Assembly (NCBI GenBank): GCA_029721515.1
Contig: CM056558.1
Span: 13,485,240 to 13,549,239, forward strand
From: Synanceia verrucosa
Taxonomy: Eukaryota > Chordata > Actinopteri > Perciformes > Synanceiidae
Direction: 5' to 3'
Length of the DNA: 64,000 nt
The translations under genes and the position numbers were made by a program. Under the pieces are notes generated by a model. It saw nothing but the letters and a program-made list of their open reading frames with translations. It made no database searches and was not told where the DNA came from. Below, piece after piece: positions 40,578 to 52,311 of this stretch (the first letter of the stretch is position 1; each line of letters starts with the position of its first letter).

Positions 40578-43500
40578 CTATTTTTTGCGACGGTCGTGTT
40601 TCCTTATTATGTCTATGAGGTTGTTCTTAGTGACCATTGTATCATCAGAGCCCTGCCTGGCCTTTTGCTTTTCCCTCCTCTGCTGCTCATGGAGGTGGGG
40701 TGAATTAAGGAGTTGTGGGGGCAGAATGGATCCTGTTGGTTTGACCCGCTTCACCACCTCCAGGAACAGCCTTTTGTTGTTGTTGTTAAGAAAGGTGATG
40801 GCTGTTCCTCTGTGTCCCAGCCGACCTGCCCTGCCAACCTGCACGGGAAGAAATGAAGGAATGTTGTCTTATGTCGCTTGTGTGTGCAAGTTACTAATTT
40901 TCTACCCCTGGTATTACTAACCTGATGGACATACTCATCCATTGTGTTTGGCATGTCAAAGTTAACCACCAGTCTGACGTTGACTAGGTCCAGTCCTCTG
41001 CCCAGCACACCGGTACTGATCACCACTTCAAAGTCTCCATCCAGAAGACCCTGAGGATGAAACAAAGCAAATACCACACTGTCAATGCCAAGCATTGTCA
41101 GACCTGTACTTCACATCCTGCAAATGTCAAGTGACTTCATTTTTCATCAACCAATGTGACAAACATAAGGACTTAATAAACCTGAATACTAGAATATGTA
41201 GATGGAGTATGCTGCAATATTTTAACAAATGCAATTACAAACTGCTGGATATAAACAATCACACCACACACATTTATTTCACACTATAGTTGTGATCTAA
41301 AAGATGTTAAAAATGTATGCAAAAGGCACCTAATTCTAGAAAAGCGATAGAACATAATGCACTACCATGCAGTGATGAATTTTTAATTTGTTATTTCTTC
41401 TTTTTACCAGGGAGGATACTGAATGTCATCCAAATTAACTCAAGATCATTTCAGGGCCCCGTCCTTTATTGTTATTTTACCCACAGTAGTAGTAGTAGTT
41501 TTGGCAACATCCTTCTGTATTCAGTATACTAAAAAAAACAGTTAGGTGTCTGTGGTCTTCCAGTTAAAAGCTATTCAGGATTAACACTCTTGGACACTGA
41601 GAACTGTTATTTATCCACTTGACAGTGCATGTTCTGGCTGCCACTGGCCTCACCCTGAGGATGCGGTTGCGTTCCCACTGGCTCTTGTCAGAGTGGATTG
41701 CCACAGTATTGAGGCCCGTAACCTTGGCGACCGCCTCACACAGTAGATCAGCCCCCAGCTTGCAGTCTACAAACACCACCACTGGAGGCTGGTACAGCTT
41801 ACTGTCCTGCAGATCCACAAGGAAACATATAAGAGTAATATTAGATTTTTTTTTCCACATTTATTTGTTTAGAAGAATTCTGTGTTTCAGTTGAAGTCTA
41901 TATACAGACTGAGGTACTATGTACTGTATGTATAACTTGGATTTATGATTTGTTCAGTCCTGCAAGAATAAAGGAGAGGTTTAAAAGGTCAAAATCTTCC
42001 AGCAGTGGGCAGTCATGACTCTCCAGTCAGAAACACACACTTTCGAGGAAAAATCAGTACTGCAGGGCTGGTTGAATTAATTAATTAAGGGCTGGTGCTT
42101 AAATTATTCACCTGTTTTGATGTAACTAAAAAGTGTTTACCAGCAAACAAAGTCAATTCAAGCTGTTTGCAACCTGCAACAGATAAGTGAAAACCTTCCC
42201 AATTATGCAGTGAAAATCTGCCTTACCATTCACACCTGGACAGGGCAGGGACATCTGTCTGCTGTGAGAACATGCTATGATTTTCTGACTTCATATGTCA
42301 TGTTGTAAGGATGTTGGAATGATTTCTGAGTCATGTCCACTCCAGAGTGTTTCCTAGGATGTCCAATCCAAAAAACCCTGCAAGATCTACCACTTCCCCC
42401 TGTCCACAGACAGCAGCCTTACTCAGCTGCATTCATAAATAACTCACATGGCTAAATAAAAAATCACAACCACGCTCTATACAGAGAAATAGCCCCTGTA
42501 ACTCTATGGCCGACCCTTCCTGTCCAGCCCTGTATAAATGGTGCAAGCCATTGCTGGGATTCCTGGAGTGAATCCAAGGCTCAGGACCCACCCATTTCCT
42601 CCAGACTGGGGCCAGGGCCGCAGCGATGACTGTCTAAATATGGTGTAGTGGGAAGACTGGTTCTTGGAGCTTGAGGAATCACCACCTTTAAATAGCCAGT
42701 TAATAAAACAGTGAGCTAGTACCAGTGTGTGTCAACACTGAGTGATAAATCCACTATAAACTAAAATTGAGACAATTGCACACTCTCTGCATTTGTCCTC
42801 ACCAAAGCTTTCTGGTTTTCCGGAGTACAATTAGACACAAGAACTAAGAAAACTGCTGACTTCGTAAAGAAAGCCTATGTTTGCAGTGAAAATGGGGCTT
42901 TCAGTGAAAACCAGACTTCCTGACAAAAAGGAGACTATGTCCCTTTTTTTTCTTTAACACCTCCTGTCAGTGTTAAAAATAAACCTCAAGCATATAACCT
43001 ACATTGAGAATCTCAAACAGCTTCTTCTTCTTGGAGGGTTCCTCTAACCAAAGCAAGATCTGCCTCACATTGGCGCAGGGTTGGTTCTTCTCTCCAATAA
43101 CAATACGGATGGGTTCACGAACCAAGCGAGCGGCCAGCTCCTCCGTCCCTGCTGGGATAGTGGCCGACGCCAACAGGGTCTGCCGTTCTTCTGGGACTTG
43201 CTCTAAAACTTCCAGGACCTGCTGCTGGAAGCCCATCTTCAACATAGTGTCGACCTATAAGAAACACCACAGACATATAGTTCCAGAACTTTCTCCATTT
43301 CCAAACTGTATGATTTCTGTGCAGCATGTAATTGAGTACTTATTACCACACCATTTGGTAAAATCCTCACTTTCACAGCAAGTTGTGGGATATGATGTGA
43401 CTCATTGTTGCTCATTATAATGTTGAATTGAAATCCTTGTGAAATACTGCAAAACTACTGCTGTATCACTACAAATAAGGTTTTCTGCAGGACATATTGA

Positions 43501-45574
43501 TCCTTGGATGCAGAGAACTGGTCTCTGGTAGATGCACTGTCATCAGTATATAGGTCTTTTTGTTCAAAAAGTCACAAAACTTAAAAAAAAATAATAATGT
43601 TGGAATGCTTTTTAGAGTGCTGCACATGCAGGACATCTGAAGTGCATCGTGTCTGTCTTACCTCATCAACCACCACAACCTTTACTTTGTCCAGCTGCAC
43701 CGCCTTCTGCTTCAGAATTTCAAGCAGTCGCCCAGGGGTGGCTATAATTATCTAAAGGGGATTAATAGAGGAAGGACATGATGTTGTGCTAAGTTTAAAA
43801 AGACTGATTGGGAAAAGTGGGAATTACTGTATAAAAACAAAAAAAGAACATCAACTGTACTTTGATGTTGCTTTTGAGGCGGTGGAGTTGTTGGGGCAGC
43901 GGCATGCCGCCCACCAGCAGCGCGGTTCTCATGTTTGGGAGGCCCATCACCAGCTCCTTGGCCTGTCTCTCTATCTGGATGGCCAGCTCTCTGGTGGGAG
44001 TCAGAATGAGAGCCACAGGGTGGCTCACACTGTGTGCTACTTTCTAAAGAAAGAAGACATACAGCACCTAACACATCTGTGAGCCCACATGTCATTAGCC
44101 ATGAAGCAAGTGAGGTTATATATAGGCCATATCTATGAGCGATATTTAGTAAATAGTTGTTATGTAATAAATAAGGATAATAAGTTGTTTTTTTTTTATA
44201 ATATTAAGGTCTCTTGACAGGAACTACATTTCCATCATGGCCAGCGAAAGCTTCCCTGTTACGTCTAATGTTTTGTTACACTTCATTAGTCTCAACCCAC
44301 CCTTTTCAGCTTACCCACTTAAGTCTCTCCAACATCATCATCATTATAACAATCATAAATCTCTAGACTATGGATCTTCCTTCTGATTTGGCCCAAAAGA
44401 ACACGATGATCATCCAAGACTCTCAGGTTACTGGTCATCTATGTTCAATGCCCTATCCAAGATATTTAAAAGCCAATAAAAAAAGAAAAATGAAGGTGAG
44501 TACTGTCATCAGTACTACAATTTAACAGCAAGAGAGTCAAAGAAAGAATTATTCTTTTATTTACACCACAGTCATGGTAATGGTGTGTATAATGCTGGTG
44601 TTTTGCCAAAATGGAGATCCTCAAGATTAAATTTTCATATTGATTAAAGTTCCTGATAAAATTTACCTATAGAGTGCAGAGCAGATTTCTTCGGGTATGA
44701 ATAAGCAGTTTCATAGTGTGATTCTGTGTTACTGTACCTCCATTGCTCTAACTACCACTGGCAGCAGGAAGGCTACAGTCTTCCCTGAGCCTGTGTCAGC
44801 GCTGACAATCACATCCCTGCCGCTGAGACCAACAGGGACCATCTGCATCTGGACCGGCGTGGGCGCATCATAGCCGGCCTTTTTCAGGTTGCCACTGAGC
44901 GTGGCAGGGAAGCCGCAATGTTCAAACTCAATGATGGGTCTCCTAACATCTCTCCCCTGGGTTTCAATGCCCAGCTCTTGTTTAATCCTCTGCACCTGCT
45001 CATCTGTCAGACCTGATATGAATATATCATCCCTGTAGAAATAGCCTGCTTCCTTTTCAATCACTTCACCAGTGTCAACCGCTGGCTGTTGAGTCCTTTG
45101 ATCTTCATTTTTGTCCTTGCGGTTAAAAACATCTGCCATGCTCCCCATCCCCATTTGGGTCAAATGCTTGGCTTTGCACTCAAGACTGCAAACATCATTG
45201 TCGGTGCTGTCACAGATGTACTCCCCGAAGCGGCCACACATCACACATACAGGCTCTCCTGGCTCTGGCCATCTCTGGCTCTTTTTGAAGGATTTCACAG
45301 GTTCCTCCTCCTTGTCCTCGTTCTCTGCATCACTTGAATTAGACCTATGTCCATCTTCTTGCACTGAGCTCTCTGTCAAACCTGCAGAGTCTCCACTTGC
45401 TTGTATCGTCCCATGCTGTGATTCAGTGTCTTCACATGGTTCCTTCTTCTGAGCAGGTGTCGCTGAACTGCCTTCATCTTCTTTCTCCTCCTGACCTACC
45501 TTGATCTTCTTATTCAAGTGTGGACCTGACACCTGAGTAGGTCTCTTTACTTTCAGGGCTCTTGGCATAAACAT
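40578..45574 (-). CDS. ddx59: DEAD-box RNA helicase DDX59, complete
   Basis: Seven coding exons, every boundary in phase 0, give 634 codons plus stop (human 619): 44738-45574, 43861-44043, 43662-43751, 43003-43254, 41654-41806, 40922-41050, 40578-40838. Seen: an acidic low-complexity N-terminus; a HIT-type zinc finger (Cys110, Cys113, Cys121, Cys129, Cys133, His137); a Q motif around 220-243; motif I ADTGSGKT (259-266); motif Ia PTRELA (295-300); motif II at 369-372; motif III SAT (400-402); and QVGRAGRLG in motif VI. Family knowledge: ATP-dependent RNA helicase, linked in humans to orofaciodigital syndrome V. Odd: motif II, split by an intron after GAG, reads DEVD where the family has DEAD. 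The start is the first ATG, 18 bases inside its exon (acceptor at 45593); a non-coding exon lies upstream. The gene is head to head with camsap2. Confidence 0.96.
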
Positions 45575-45849
45575 TTTTTATGGATAATTAACCTGTGGAC
45601 ATCAGAGAAAGTAATATAATCATTAAGTTAATGCCAAGGTTAGACAGGTCATAGTTTTGATTATATCAGTAGCTTGATTAAAGATTAACGTAATTTGACT
45701 GACTTGCATTGCCATTTATAACTTAAATATCTGTACAAAGTCATAAATTACAGTTTCACAACGACAAATATGTTCGACCATAACTGACCCATAAATACCT
45801 GAAAACATGTTAGCTGAATGTCTTAACAGCTTTGATAATACACACACAC

Positions 45850-45925
45850 CTTCTTCTCACGTACTATCTTCCAACTGTTCAAAACAATCTCCGACGCAGA
45901 CTAATGACGTTGATCGCTTTGCACA
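45850..45925 (-). other. ddx59: Probable non-coding first exon of ddx59
   Basis: The exon holding the ddx59 ATG begins at an acceptor at 45592/45593, so an upstream exon is needed. A good minus-strand donor (AAG/GTGTGTG) at 45850 ends a GC-richer stretch. The 5' limit is arbitrary because the transcription start cannot be read from sequence. Confidence 0.45.
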
Positions 45926-45943
45926 TCGGGAAATGTAGTTCAT
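45923..45943 (-). promoter_or_regulatory. ZNF143/STAF-like site in the ddx59-camsap2 shared upstream region
   Basis: The minus strand reads GAACTACATTTCCCGATG. This matches the core of the ZNF143 (STAF) element, ACTACAnTTCCC, which is common near transcription starts and in bidirectional promoters of vertebrates. It lies just upstream of the presumed ddx59 first exon and about 930 bases from the camsap2 ATG. A TGACGT CRE-like half site is at about 45905-45910. Confidence 0.45.
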
Positions 45944-46299
45944 GTTTAGGTTTTATTGCGGGACTGGGGTGTGTCTCTGTACCACTACAATGCAGCAGTT
46001 AGTAAGTTAAAAACGGCGAGTCTGTCAAAGTGAGAACATACCGATATATGATGTTAAAAACCTGCAAGGGTTTATTTTTCTGTATAATTGTAGGTAGACT
46101 GGCCTCTTTTCATGTTGCATTTAAAAAATCGGACAAAAATAGACGTTGTGTTGAATGTTCCATGCACGTTCTTTGGTATGATGATCAAATGACAAATAAA
46201 TTAGCATGCTATGATAAATATTTTACAGATATATTATTTTAATTAACAATACGTCATTTTAAACATATGGTAAGAAATTAACGAGCCAAAATAACAATA

Positions 46300-46870
46300 A
46301 CTCCCACAAAATTGTTAACATTCCCGATAGCCCTGAAGGTAATTCCGCGCATGCGCATTTTGCTAAGGTGCAGGGCTTCGAGAGCCGACAGTGCGGCAGG
46401 AAAACCGCACCACGGCGTTAAGGGGCAGAATAGAGGAGGGAATGGCAAACACATAGGTAGGCTAACCCAAAGAAGAATACGTGGGCATGAAAGGGAGACG
46501 CCTTTTGCATCCAAAGAACCCAAAAATGGAAATATGTATCTTTCTATTTCAACTGAAGAGTGTTTTTCCCTCTGAAAGCCAAGGAAACCTTCCCAGCTCG
46601 GTCCGACGAAGCTCATTTGAACTGGCAGAGATGGAAGAAAAACGCCAAGAGTAGCGACTCATTGTGTCAACGAGACTGAATGAGACGAAAAACCCGCAGC
46701 CAAGCCAGCATTTAATGACTGAAAGGACCCACGAATAGTCGCGGGAAACACACCAGCCCTCTCATAATTTTACAGCCGTTTATTGTTTTCCAAGAAATTC
46801 CAATAGTGGGATGCTTTCACGTTGTGTTGCTTTACAGTGTTAGAGAATAGGCTGCAATTCAGGGATAAAT
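46300..46870 (+). promoter_or_regulatory. camsap2 upstream region and 5' untranslated region
   Basis: Higher CpG content from about 46340 to 46740 than in the flanks, followed directly by the camsap2 ATG at 46871. No TATA box was seen at a convincing place. The exact transcription start and any upstream splice site could not be read, so this is called from composition and position only. Confidence 0.4.
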
Positions 46871-47006
46871 ATGGGTGAAGTTCAGGACGTCAGAGATAAG
46901 AAGACATTCGTTGCGCCATCAATTAAGTCTTTTGAGCATTATGACTTTTCCCGAGCCAAAATCTGTTGCAGCCTCACATGGCTGGTGGCCAAAGCATACG
47001 GGACAG
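46871..47006 (+). CDS. camsap2: CAMSAP2, first coding exon
   Basis: The exon starts MGEVQDVRDKKTFVAP and contains HYDFSRAKICCSLTWLVAKA, the conserved N-terminal signature of calmodulin-regulated spectrin-associated proteins. It ends in phase 1 at a good donor (ACAG/GTAGGT). CAMSAP2 binds and stabilises free microtubule minus ends and organises non-centrosomal microtubules. The assignment to CAMSAP2 rather than CAMSAP1 or CAMSAP3 rests on close N-terminal similarity and on its place next to ddx59 and kif14, as in human 1q32.1. Teleosts often keep two camsap2 copies (a and b); which one this is cannot be told here. The ATG is in fair context (ATAAATATGG), and no in-frame upstream ATG is needed. 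Confidence 0.9.
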
Positions 47007-47726
47007 GTAGGTGCATCACTGTACCTTCATTACCTGTACGCTGCATGCATAGTTTTTGTATTTTAAATGTATGTGTCAGCATTTTCATGAATGACCACAG
47101 AACCTGATGCAATACACAAAAAAATACCCGCAGTTCGTTTTAAATGACACCAAAAACACCTTTAAAACAAGTAGAAAACCATATCTGCCTTACACTGCAG
47201 ACACATCTCACTACAGATACTCAATATATGGATCCATTATTGACTACCTGAGGCTATTCTCTACTAGTATCCTCTGTGGAAACACCTCAGTGGTTTTCCT
47301 TCAAAGTAAAGCCATTTTTTCCTGCAAACATACCCATGCTGTGTGTTTTAAATGAATTGCCTATTCAAAATGCAATAAATATTATCCTGAGAGGAAACAT
47401 GAAACCCAGTTTCCTGTGCTGAATCCCAATGATCGATAAATATGTTGTCCTATCCCAGAAAATATGAGCAATAAAAAAAGGTGTCCCATGTTGTCTCCAG
47501 GCAACGGCATCCAAAGAAACATGTTTTTATATGTTGTCGTCAGGTTGTTATAGCACACAAATGAGGTACCTGTTAACGCTTGATTTGGGGTGAATCAAAA
47601 CAGGACCTTGAAATCTGTTTTGCAATGAAAAAGCAGTCAGAAGTGGGTTTGTCTTGAGTAGTGTTAATGCTAAGCTGGTGAACAGCTTTTAAATGTGAAA
47701 TTTATGTTTTAATTCAACTGAGATTC

Positions 47727-48165
47727 AGTGGTGTGCACCAGGGGGATGCGTGCTAAAGTGCCCACTTGGGAGGCAAACTGTACACTGAAGTGCCCCCCTG
47801 ATTCTCAAATCACACTAAATTGCCCTCTTGAGTGGAAAACACACACTTAACTGCCCTCTTTGGTGGCACAAACATGCACTTAAGTGTTCATTTGGGAGGC
47901 AAAAACGCAAATTAAAGTGCCCTCTTGGGAGGCAAAAACGCAAACTAAAGTGCCCCCCTGGTTAGCAAAAATACACCACACTAAATTGCTCTCTTGAGTC
48001 GTTTAAACACGATAAAATGCCCTCTTGGGCGGCATAAACATGCACTTAAGTGTCCATTTGGGAGGCAAAATTGCACACTTAAGTGCCCTCTTGAATGGTG
48101 AGAACGTGCTGTAGGTGCCCTTTTTTCTTTTCGCCCTGTCCTCCAAAAGTCTATGCACACCACTT
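47727..48165. repeat. Inverted-repeat element with an internal tandem array
   Basis: About eleven diverged units of 30-37 bases, each built on AAGTGCCCTCTTGGGAGGC followed by AAAAACGCAAACT or a variant, run from about 47750 to 48110. The array is bounded by inverted ends: GTGGTGTGCA at 47729 and TGCACACCAC at about 48154-48163. A single-unit relative in reverse orientation is at 37755-37866. It lies in the first camsap2 intron. Confidence 0.7.
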
Positions 48166-49966
48166 CTGAGATCCAATATAGAGGATATATGCATGTATCC
48201 TGGTTCTATAACTCTGACTCAACATCCACATTTTCAACAGTGCTGTGAAAATGGTGAATGGTGAAAACAAAATGGCCATTCATTTTGACTATTTGGCTAG
48301 CATGGGACAGACGACTACAGCAAAGCACTGAAAACATTCGAATATGGTGCAAGAGTGTATGATCAAAGTCATAGTTTCTTTAGATTGAACAGGTGTTTCA
48401 TTGAACCAAATTGACAAAGGTGTCTTGTATAATGTATAACTTTTATCACCCTCTGTTGTCCATCAAAGAGAATTACAACAACAGTAACAGCAACTCATCT
48501 TTTTCGGCCTACATCTGTCACAAGCCCCCTCATAGTATTGTGACTTTGAGCTTAGACACATTTGTCACATTTTTACAATACACAGTGATATTGACCTAAT
48601 TCTGCTTTTATAGCCCATCGTGTGACACTCACAAGACTGTACTGTATATGAACCTATTTCTGAGTTGCCATTACAGCAACTGAATGTTTGTCCTTTACTT
48701 ACCTGAGTCATAATTTTGGCTCTATAGACAACTTGATCATCTTCTTATAGAAACGCATCGAAACATACAGAAACAAATATGCTCCACTAAAAAATGAGCG
48801 GTAGTTTGGGTTTGAATGAGGCCTTTCTCCATCCACTAACGCTGAAGTGGAAGTGATTATCTTCTGAAGATGAGTCCTGAGGTAGATCACTTTGTGAGAA
48901 GCATCAGAAACTCAGTCAGTGTGCTGTTCACCAAATTTCAGTTCTTCTCAGTTCAAAGTTTAAGTGACAGTACAGAAACATTCCATGCTTATTAAATCTT
49001 TTTCTATCAGAATTGTCTTTTTCCTGCCCAGACTTACCTCAAAAATATAATCACTTAATTCAAAAGCATGTTTCCCACAGGTTTAAAATATATTTGAGGT
49101 GCTTACCTCCCCATCAATAGTTTATAATTGCACTCTTGAAAGATAATAACACAATATCATATATTTTGGTGAATCACCTGAATAACTCTTCAATCAGGGA
49201 GTTGTTCTGCATAAAGTGGATAGTGTTAGTAACACATTGAATGCAAGCTTTAAACCCAAGGTAATCAGTGATTAGATTTGTCTGCCGTGTTCAGTTCCTA
49301 TTAATAATTTGATCCCCATTATATTATTATAAACACAACGGCACCGAAATAACTAATACAGCTCTGTTTGTCTGAACAGTAGGGATTAGATCCTATTCTG
49401 CTGCTGTAGCCACTGAGCACATTTTCCTCACACCGTGTTGTAATAGCCCAGTAAACATGAGCTTCCTTGCAGATCCTCCGTGTATTTTCAATCACAACTG
49501 AATGAAATGGGCTCAGTCCAAAAATACAGCTCTCCAGAGAGAGAAAACAAGGGAGGGAATGCACAAGGAGGAGAAAGGGAGCTCATCTCCAGATCCCTGC
49601 CTACGCTGCTCTGAATACTTCACATGAATCTGCTGCACAGATGCAGGAGCACATTGAGAGAATGCAGTATCTAGTAGATGAGCAACATGTAGTATGTGCA
49701 ATGCAATTAGTAAATTACCTGAGCAAAATGCTGACATGTTATCAGCTCCAGGCGTGTTTCTCTGTAGCTCAGCCTGACCTCTGACCTCCCTTTGGAGGAT
49801 GAAGGGGGAAGACAAGAGAAAAGATTAATTTCTTTGTCCAGATCAATAACATAAGATTTAAAATGGTTATAGGAAAATGATAACTTAGATAACTGCTGTT
49901 GCTGCTGTCTAGATTTCTGCTCTGTAATAACACAAAGTCCTTCTGTAGATGACCTTGTTGATAGTA

Positions 49967-49968
<2 letters not shown>

Positions 49969-50014
<46 letters not shown>

Positions 50015-50041
50015 ACCACTTTTTTTTTTTTTTTTTTTTTT
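49969..50041. repeat. (GT)n microsatellite with adjoining poly-T
   Basis: About 20 GT units followed, after GCACCAC, by about 23 T residues. It lies in the first camsap2 intron. Confidence 0.97.
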
Positions 50042-50616
50042 TACATCTATTCTTCTGCTGACAGTAGTGAGCTGGTGTGTGCGGATGCGTCATTTGAAAC
50101 CAATTCAATCCTTTATTTTTATTTAATCTGATGTGGAAAATGAAGACCTTACATGGGCAGTGTTCTAGGTTTAATCTGTACAATACTTTCACAGTTCTTT
50201 TTTCAAACAATGGTTTAACAAAACAACTGGCTCAGCGAACACTGGCAAGAAAGGTATGAGACAAAAGCAGTGCTTTTGAATTATTTGTGGACTATCCCCT
50301 CACAGTGGACTTGCTTGAGGTGGTGTACACACAAATACAGACACATGCAGGTTCTCTTTGATGAGGCAGGCAGTGAGAGGGGTGTTCCCAGGGAGCTGCA
50401 GAGATACAGACTAGATGAATCGATCGGGCTCCACTCTTGCTGCAGTTGCTATGACAACGCCGAGGTCTATCCACTCATATCCACGTCAAGATATCGTCAA
50501 AGCATGGCAATGAGGAATGAAGCAGACTTGCCAAAGATGGTCGAGAACATGAATTGAAAGTGCTTATCCTCGGTTCACATCACAGTGAGCTATCTTATCA
50601 TCATGTTAATCCAAGG

Positions 50617-51108
50617 ACTGACTGTTAACGTAATTAATTGGCGTTAACTTGCACGATGGTAACTCTACTTGGAATAACAATGTAAAATGTGTTGCCAGAG
50701 ATGTTCTGACAAGTCATGAAGCAGAACGCCATTCAAAAAAATCAAGGAAACTAACAACGCTGACAACGATCAAACATGCTGATAAAATTAGATTTACCAT
50801 CTTCTTTGAATCTGTCTAAGCTTCTCCTGTAATTCGGCAAACAAATAATCGACCAAAGAGCATCGGTAAAGTTTTAATTTGTAATGTGAAATAGATGAAA
50901 GCAACAGAGACTTTTTTTCTTTTCATAAACACAGCACTAATGTGGTGTCGTTCTGATTTTAGCAGCTTTTGTGTTTATGTTAGGGCTGACAAAGTTAGCA
51001 CATCTCTGACAATGCATTTTGGGCAGTTTATCCAAGTAGAGTTACCGTCAAATCAACGCGTTAACCCGGATCAATCGTGTTAATGCAATAACTTCAACAG
51101 CAAATGAT
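50617..51108. repeat. hAT-like non-autonomous repeat, copy 2 (rearranged)
   Basis: Reverse complement of the repeat at 24381 for most of its length (AAACATGCTGATAAAATTAG, CTTCTCCTGTAATTCGG), then a second end fragment, TTAGGGCTGACAAAGTTAGC, reading the other way to about 51108. It ends about 95 bases before camsap2 exon 2. Confidence 0.45.
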
Positions 51109-51203
51109 TCATTAACCACATAAGAACCATGTTGTGCTCATTAAGCCTCCCATGAAGTTAGTCTTGTCTCTTAACACGAATATCACTTTCCCCCATCATA
51201 CAG

Positions 51204-51463
51204 ACAGCATCCCTGCAGACCTAAAGGACCCCTTCTACACAGACCAGTATGAGCAGGAGCACCTGAAGCCTCCCGTGACTAGCCTGCTGCTGTCTGCAGA
51301 CCTCTACTGCAGAGCCGGCAGCGTCCTCCTGAGGAACGACGCACCCAAACCCCTACTGGGCCACGATGCTGTCATTCAGATGCTGGCTCAGCGTGGACTC
51401 TACGTCACCGACCAGGAGAGACTAGTTACCGAGAGAGATCTTCGAAAGAGGCCTCTGCAGATG
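51204..51463 (+). CDS. camsap2: CAMSAP2, second coding exon (gene continues off the right edge)
   Basis: An acceptor (CATACAG) opens a frame that continues exon 1 in phase 1. It reads KDPFYTDQYEQEHLKPPV, then LLLSADLYCRAG, KPLLGHDAVIQML and GLYVTDQERLVTERD, all well-conserved CAMSAP N-terminal sequence ahead of the calponin-homology domain. It ends in phase 0 at ATG/GTAAGG after codon 132. The next expected exon (starting SAHLAMID in human) was sought on the plus strand to 64000 and not seen, so CH domain, coiled coils and the CKK domain lie beyond the window. Confidence 0.9.
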
Positions 51464-52035
51464 GTAAGGGATATTATAAATATATATTTTTTTTTATTTC
51501 AGAGGTGCTGACAAGAGTGTGGTAGGGATTAGCGGTGCAACCTTTGACCATAATTCTGTTTGTATTACGGTGGGGTTTTTTTTGAGGATCACAGTCTTGC
51601 TCCTGGTTAGGTTTATTTTACACAATTGGGAGAAAAAAACTGTTTCTGATGTGTCTGAACTCCAATATAATACTGTATATATAGATAGATTGCCTGACAA
51701 TAATAATAATAATAATAATAATGATTATTATTTTTAGTATTAGCATTATTATTATGTATTATAACACTGATTTTAGACATGAAATATGGCATCAGATATT
51801 TAGTAGGTCTGTATAATAGCAGTGTAAGAGTTGGTTCAGTCATCTGTTTTTTTTTACTGTTCATTTTTTGAATCCTTAGTACAGATATATAATAATAATT
51901 TTGTTTGTGTGTAGGCAAAAAGTTATTTATTTATTGTTTCGTTGTCATCTCCAATCAAGGTATTTTATTTTGAAAAGTCAGCACAGGTATCTGTGAAGCT
52001 GTGAGCTGAATAACATAAATTAGGTTCTCATCCAG

Positions 52036-52280
52036 GGCAGCACGGTGGTGTAGTGGTTAGCACTGTTGCCTCACAGCAAGAAGGTACAGGGTTTGATTCC
52101 TGGGCTGGGACTTTTCTGTGTGGAGTTTGCATGTTCGCTGTGTCTGCGTGGGTACTCCCATCATCCAAAAAAAACATGCATGGGGATTAGGTAAATGGCT
52201 AATTTAGATTGCCCGTAGGTGTGAATGAATGAGTACGAGTGGTTGTCTGTCTTGTGATGAACTGCTGACTTGTCCAGGTA
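52036..52280 (+). mobile_element. tRNA-derived SINE, copy 3, truncated
   Basis: The plus strand starts GCAGCACGGTGGTGTAGTGG, an A-box-like stretch, with GGTTTGATTCC as the B-box equivalent. The body matches the other two copies but stops at GACTTGTCCAGGTA, before the GGAT tail, where a TA repeat and the Tc1 element at 52310 begin. Confidence 0.7.

Positions 52281-52309
<29 letters not shown>

Positions 52310-52311
<2 letters not shown>

Larger units (their letters stand above)
47007..51203 (+). other. First camsap2 intron
   Basis: About 4.2 kb with no exon-like sequence. It contains the array element at 47727-48165, the GT/poly-T run at 49969-50041 and the hAT-like repeat at 50617-51108. The remainder shows nothing recognised. 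Confidence 0.6.

Noticed and set aside
43115..43327. Open frames overlapping the ddx59 exon on both strands
   Set aside because: They are out of frame with the helicase motifs; the phase-0 frame carrying SAT and ANVRQ is the gene.
47750..48110. Regularly spaced direct repeats that look like a CRISPR array
   Set aside because: The units are diverged and directly adjacent without unique spacers, and the setting is an intron of a vertebrate gene. It is a minisatellite inside an inverted-repeat element.
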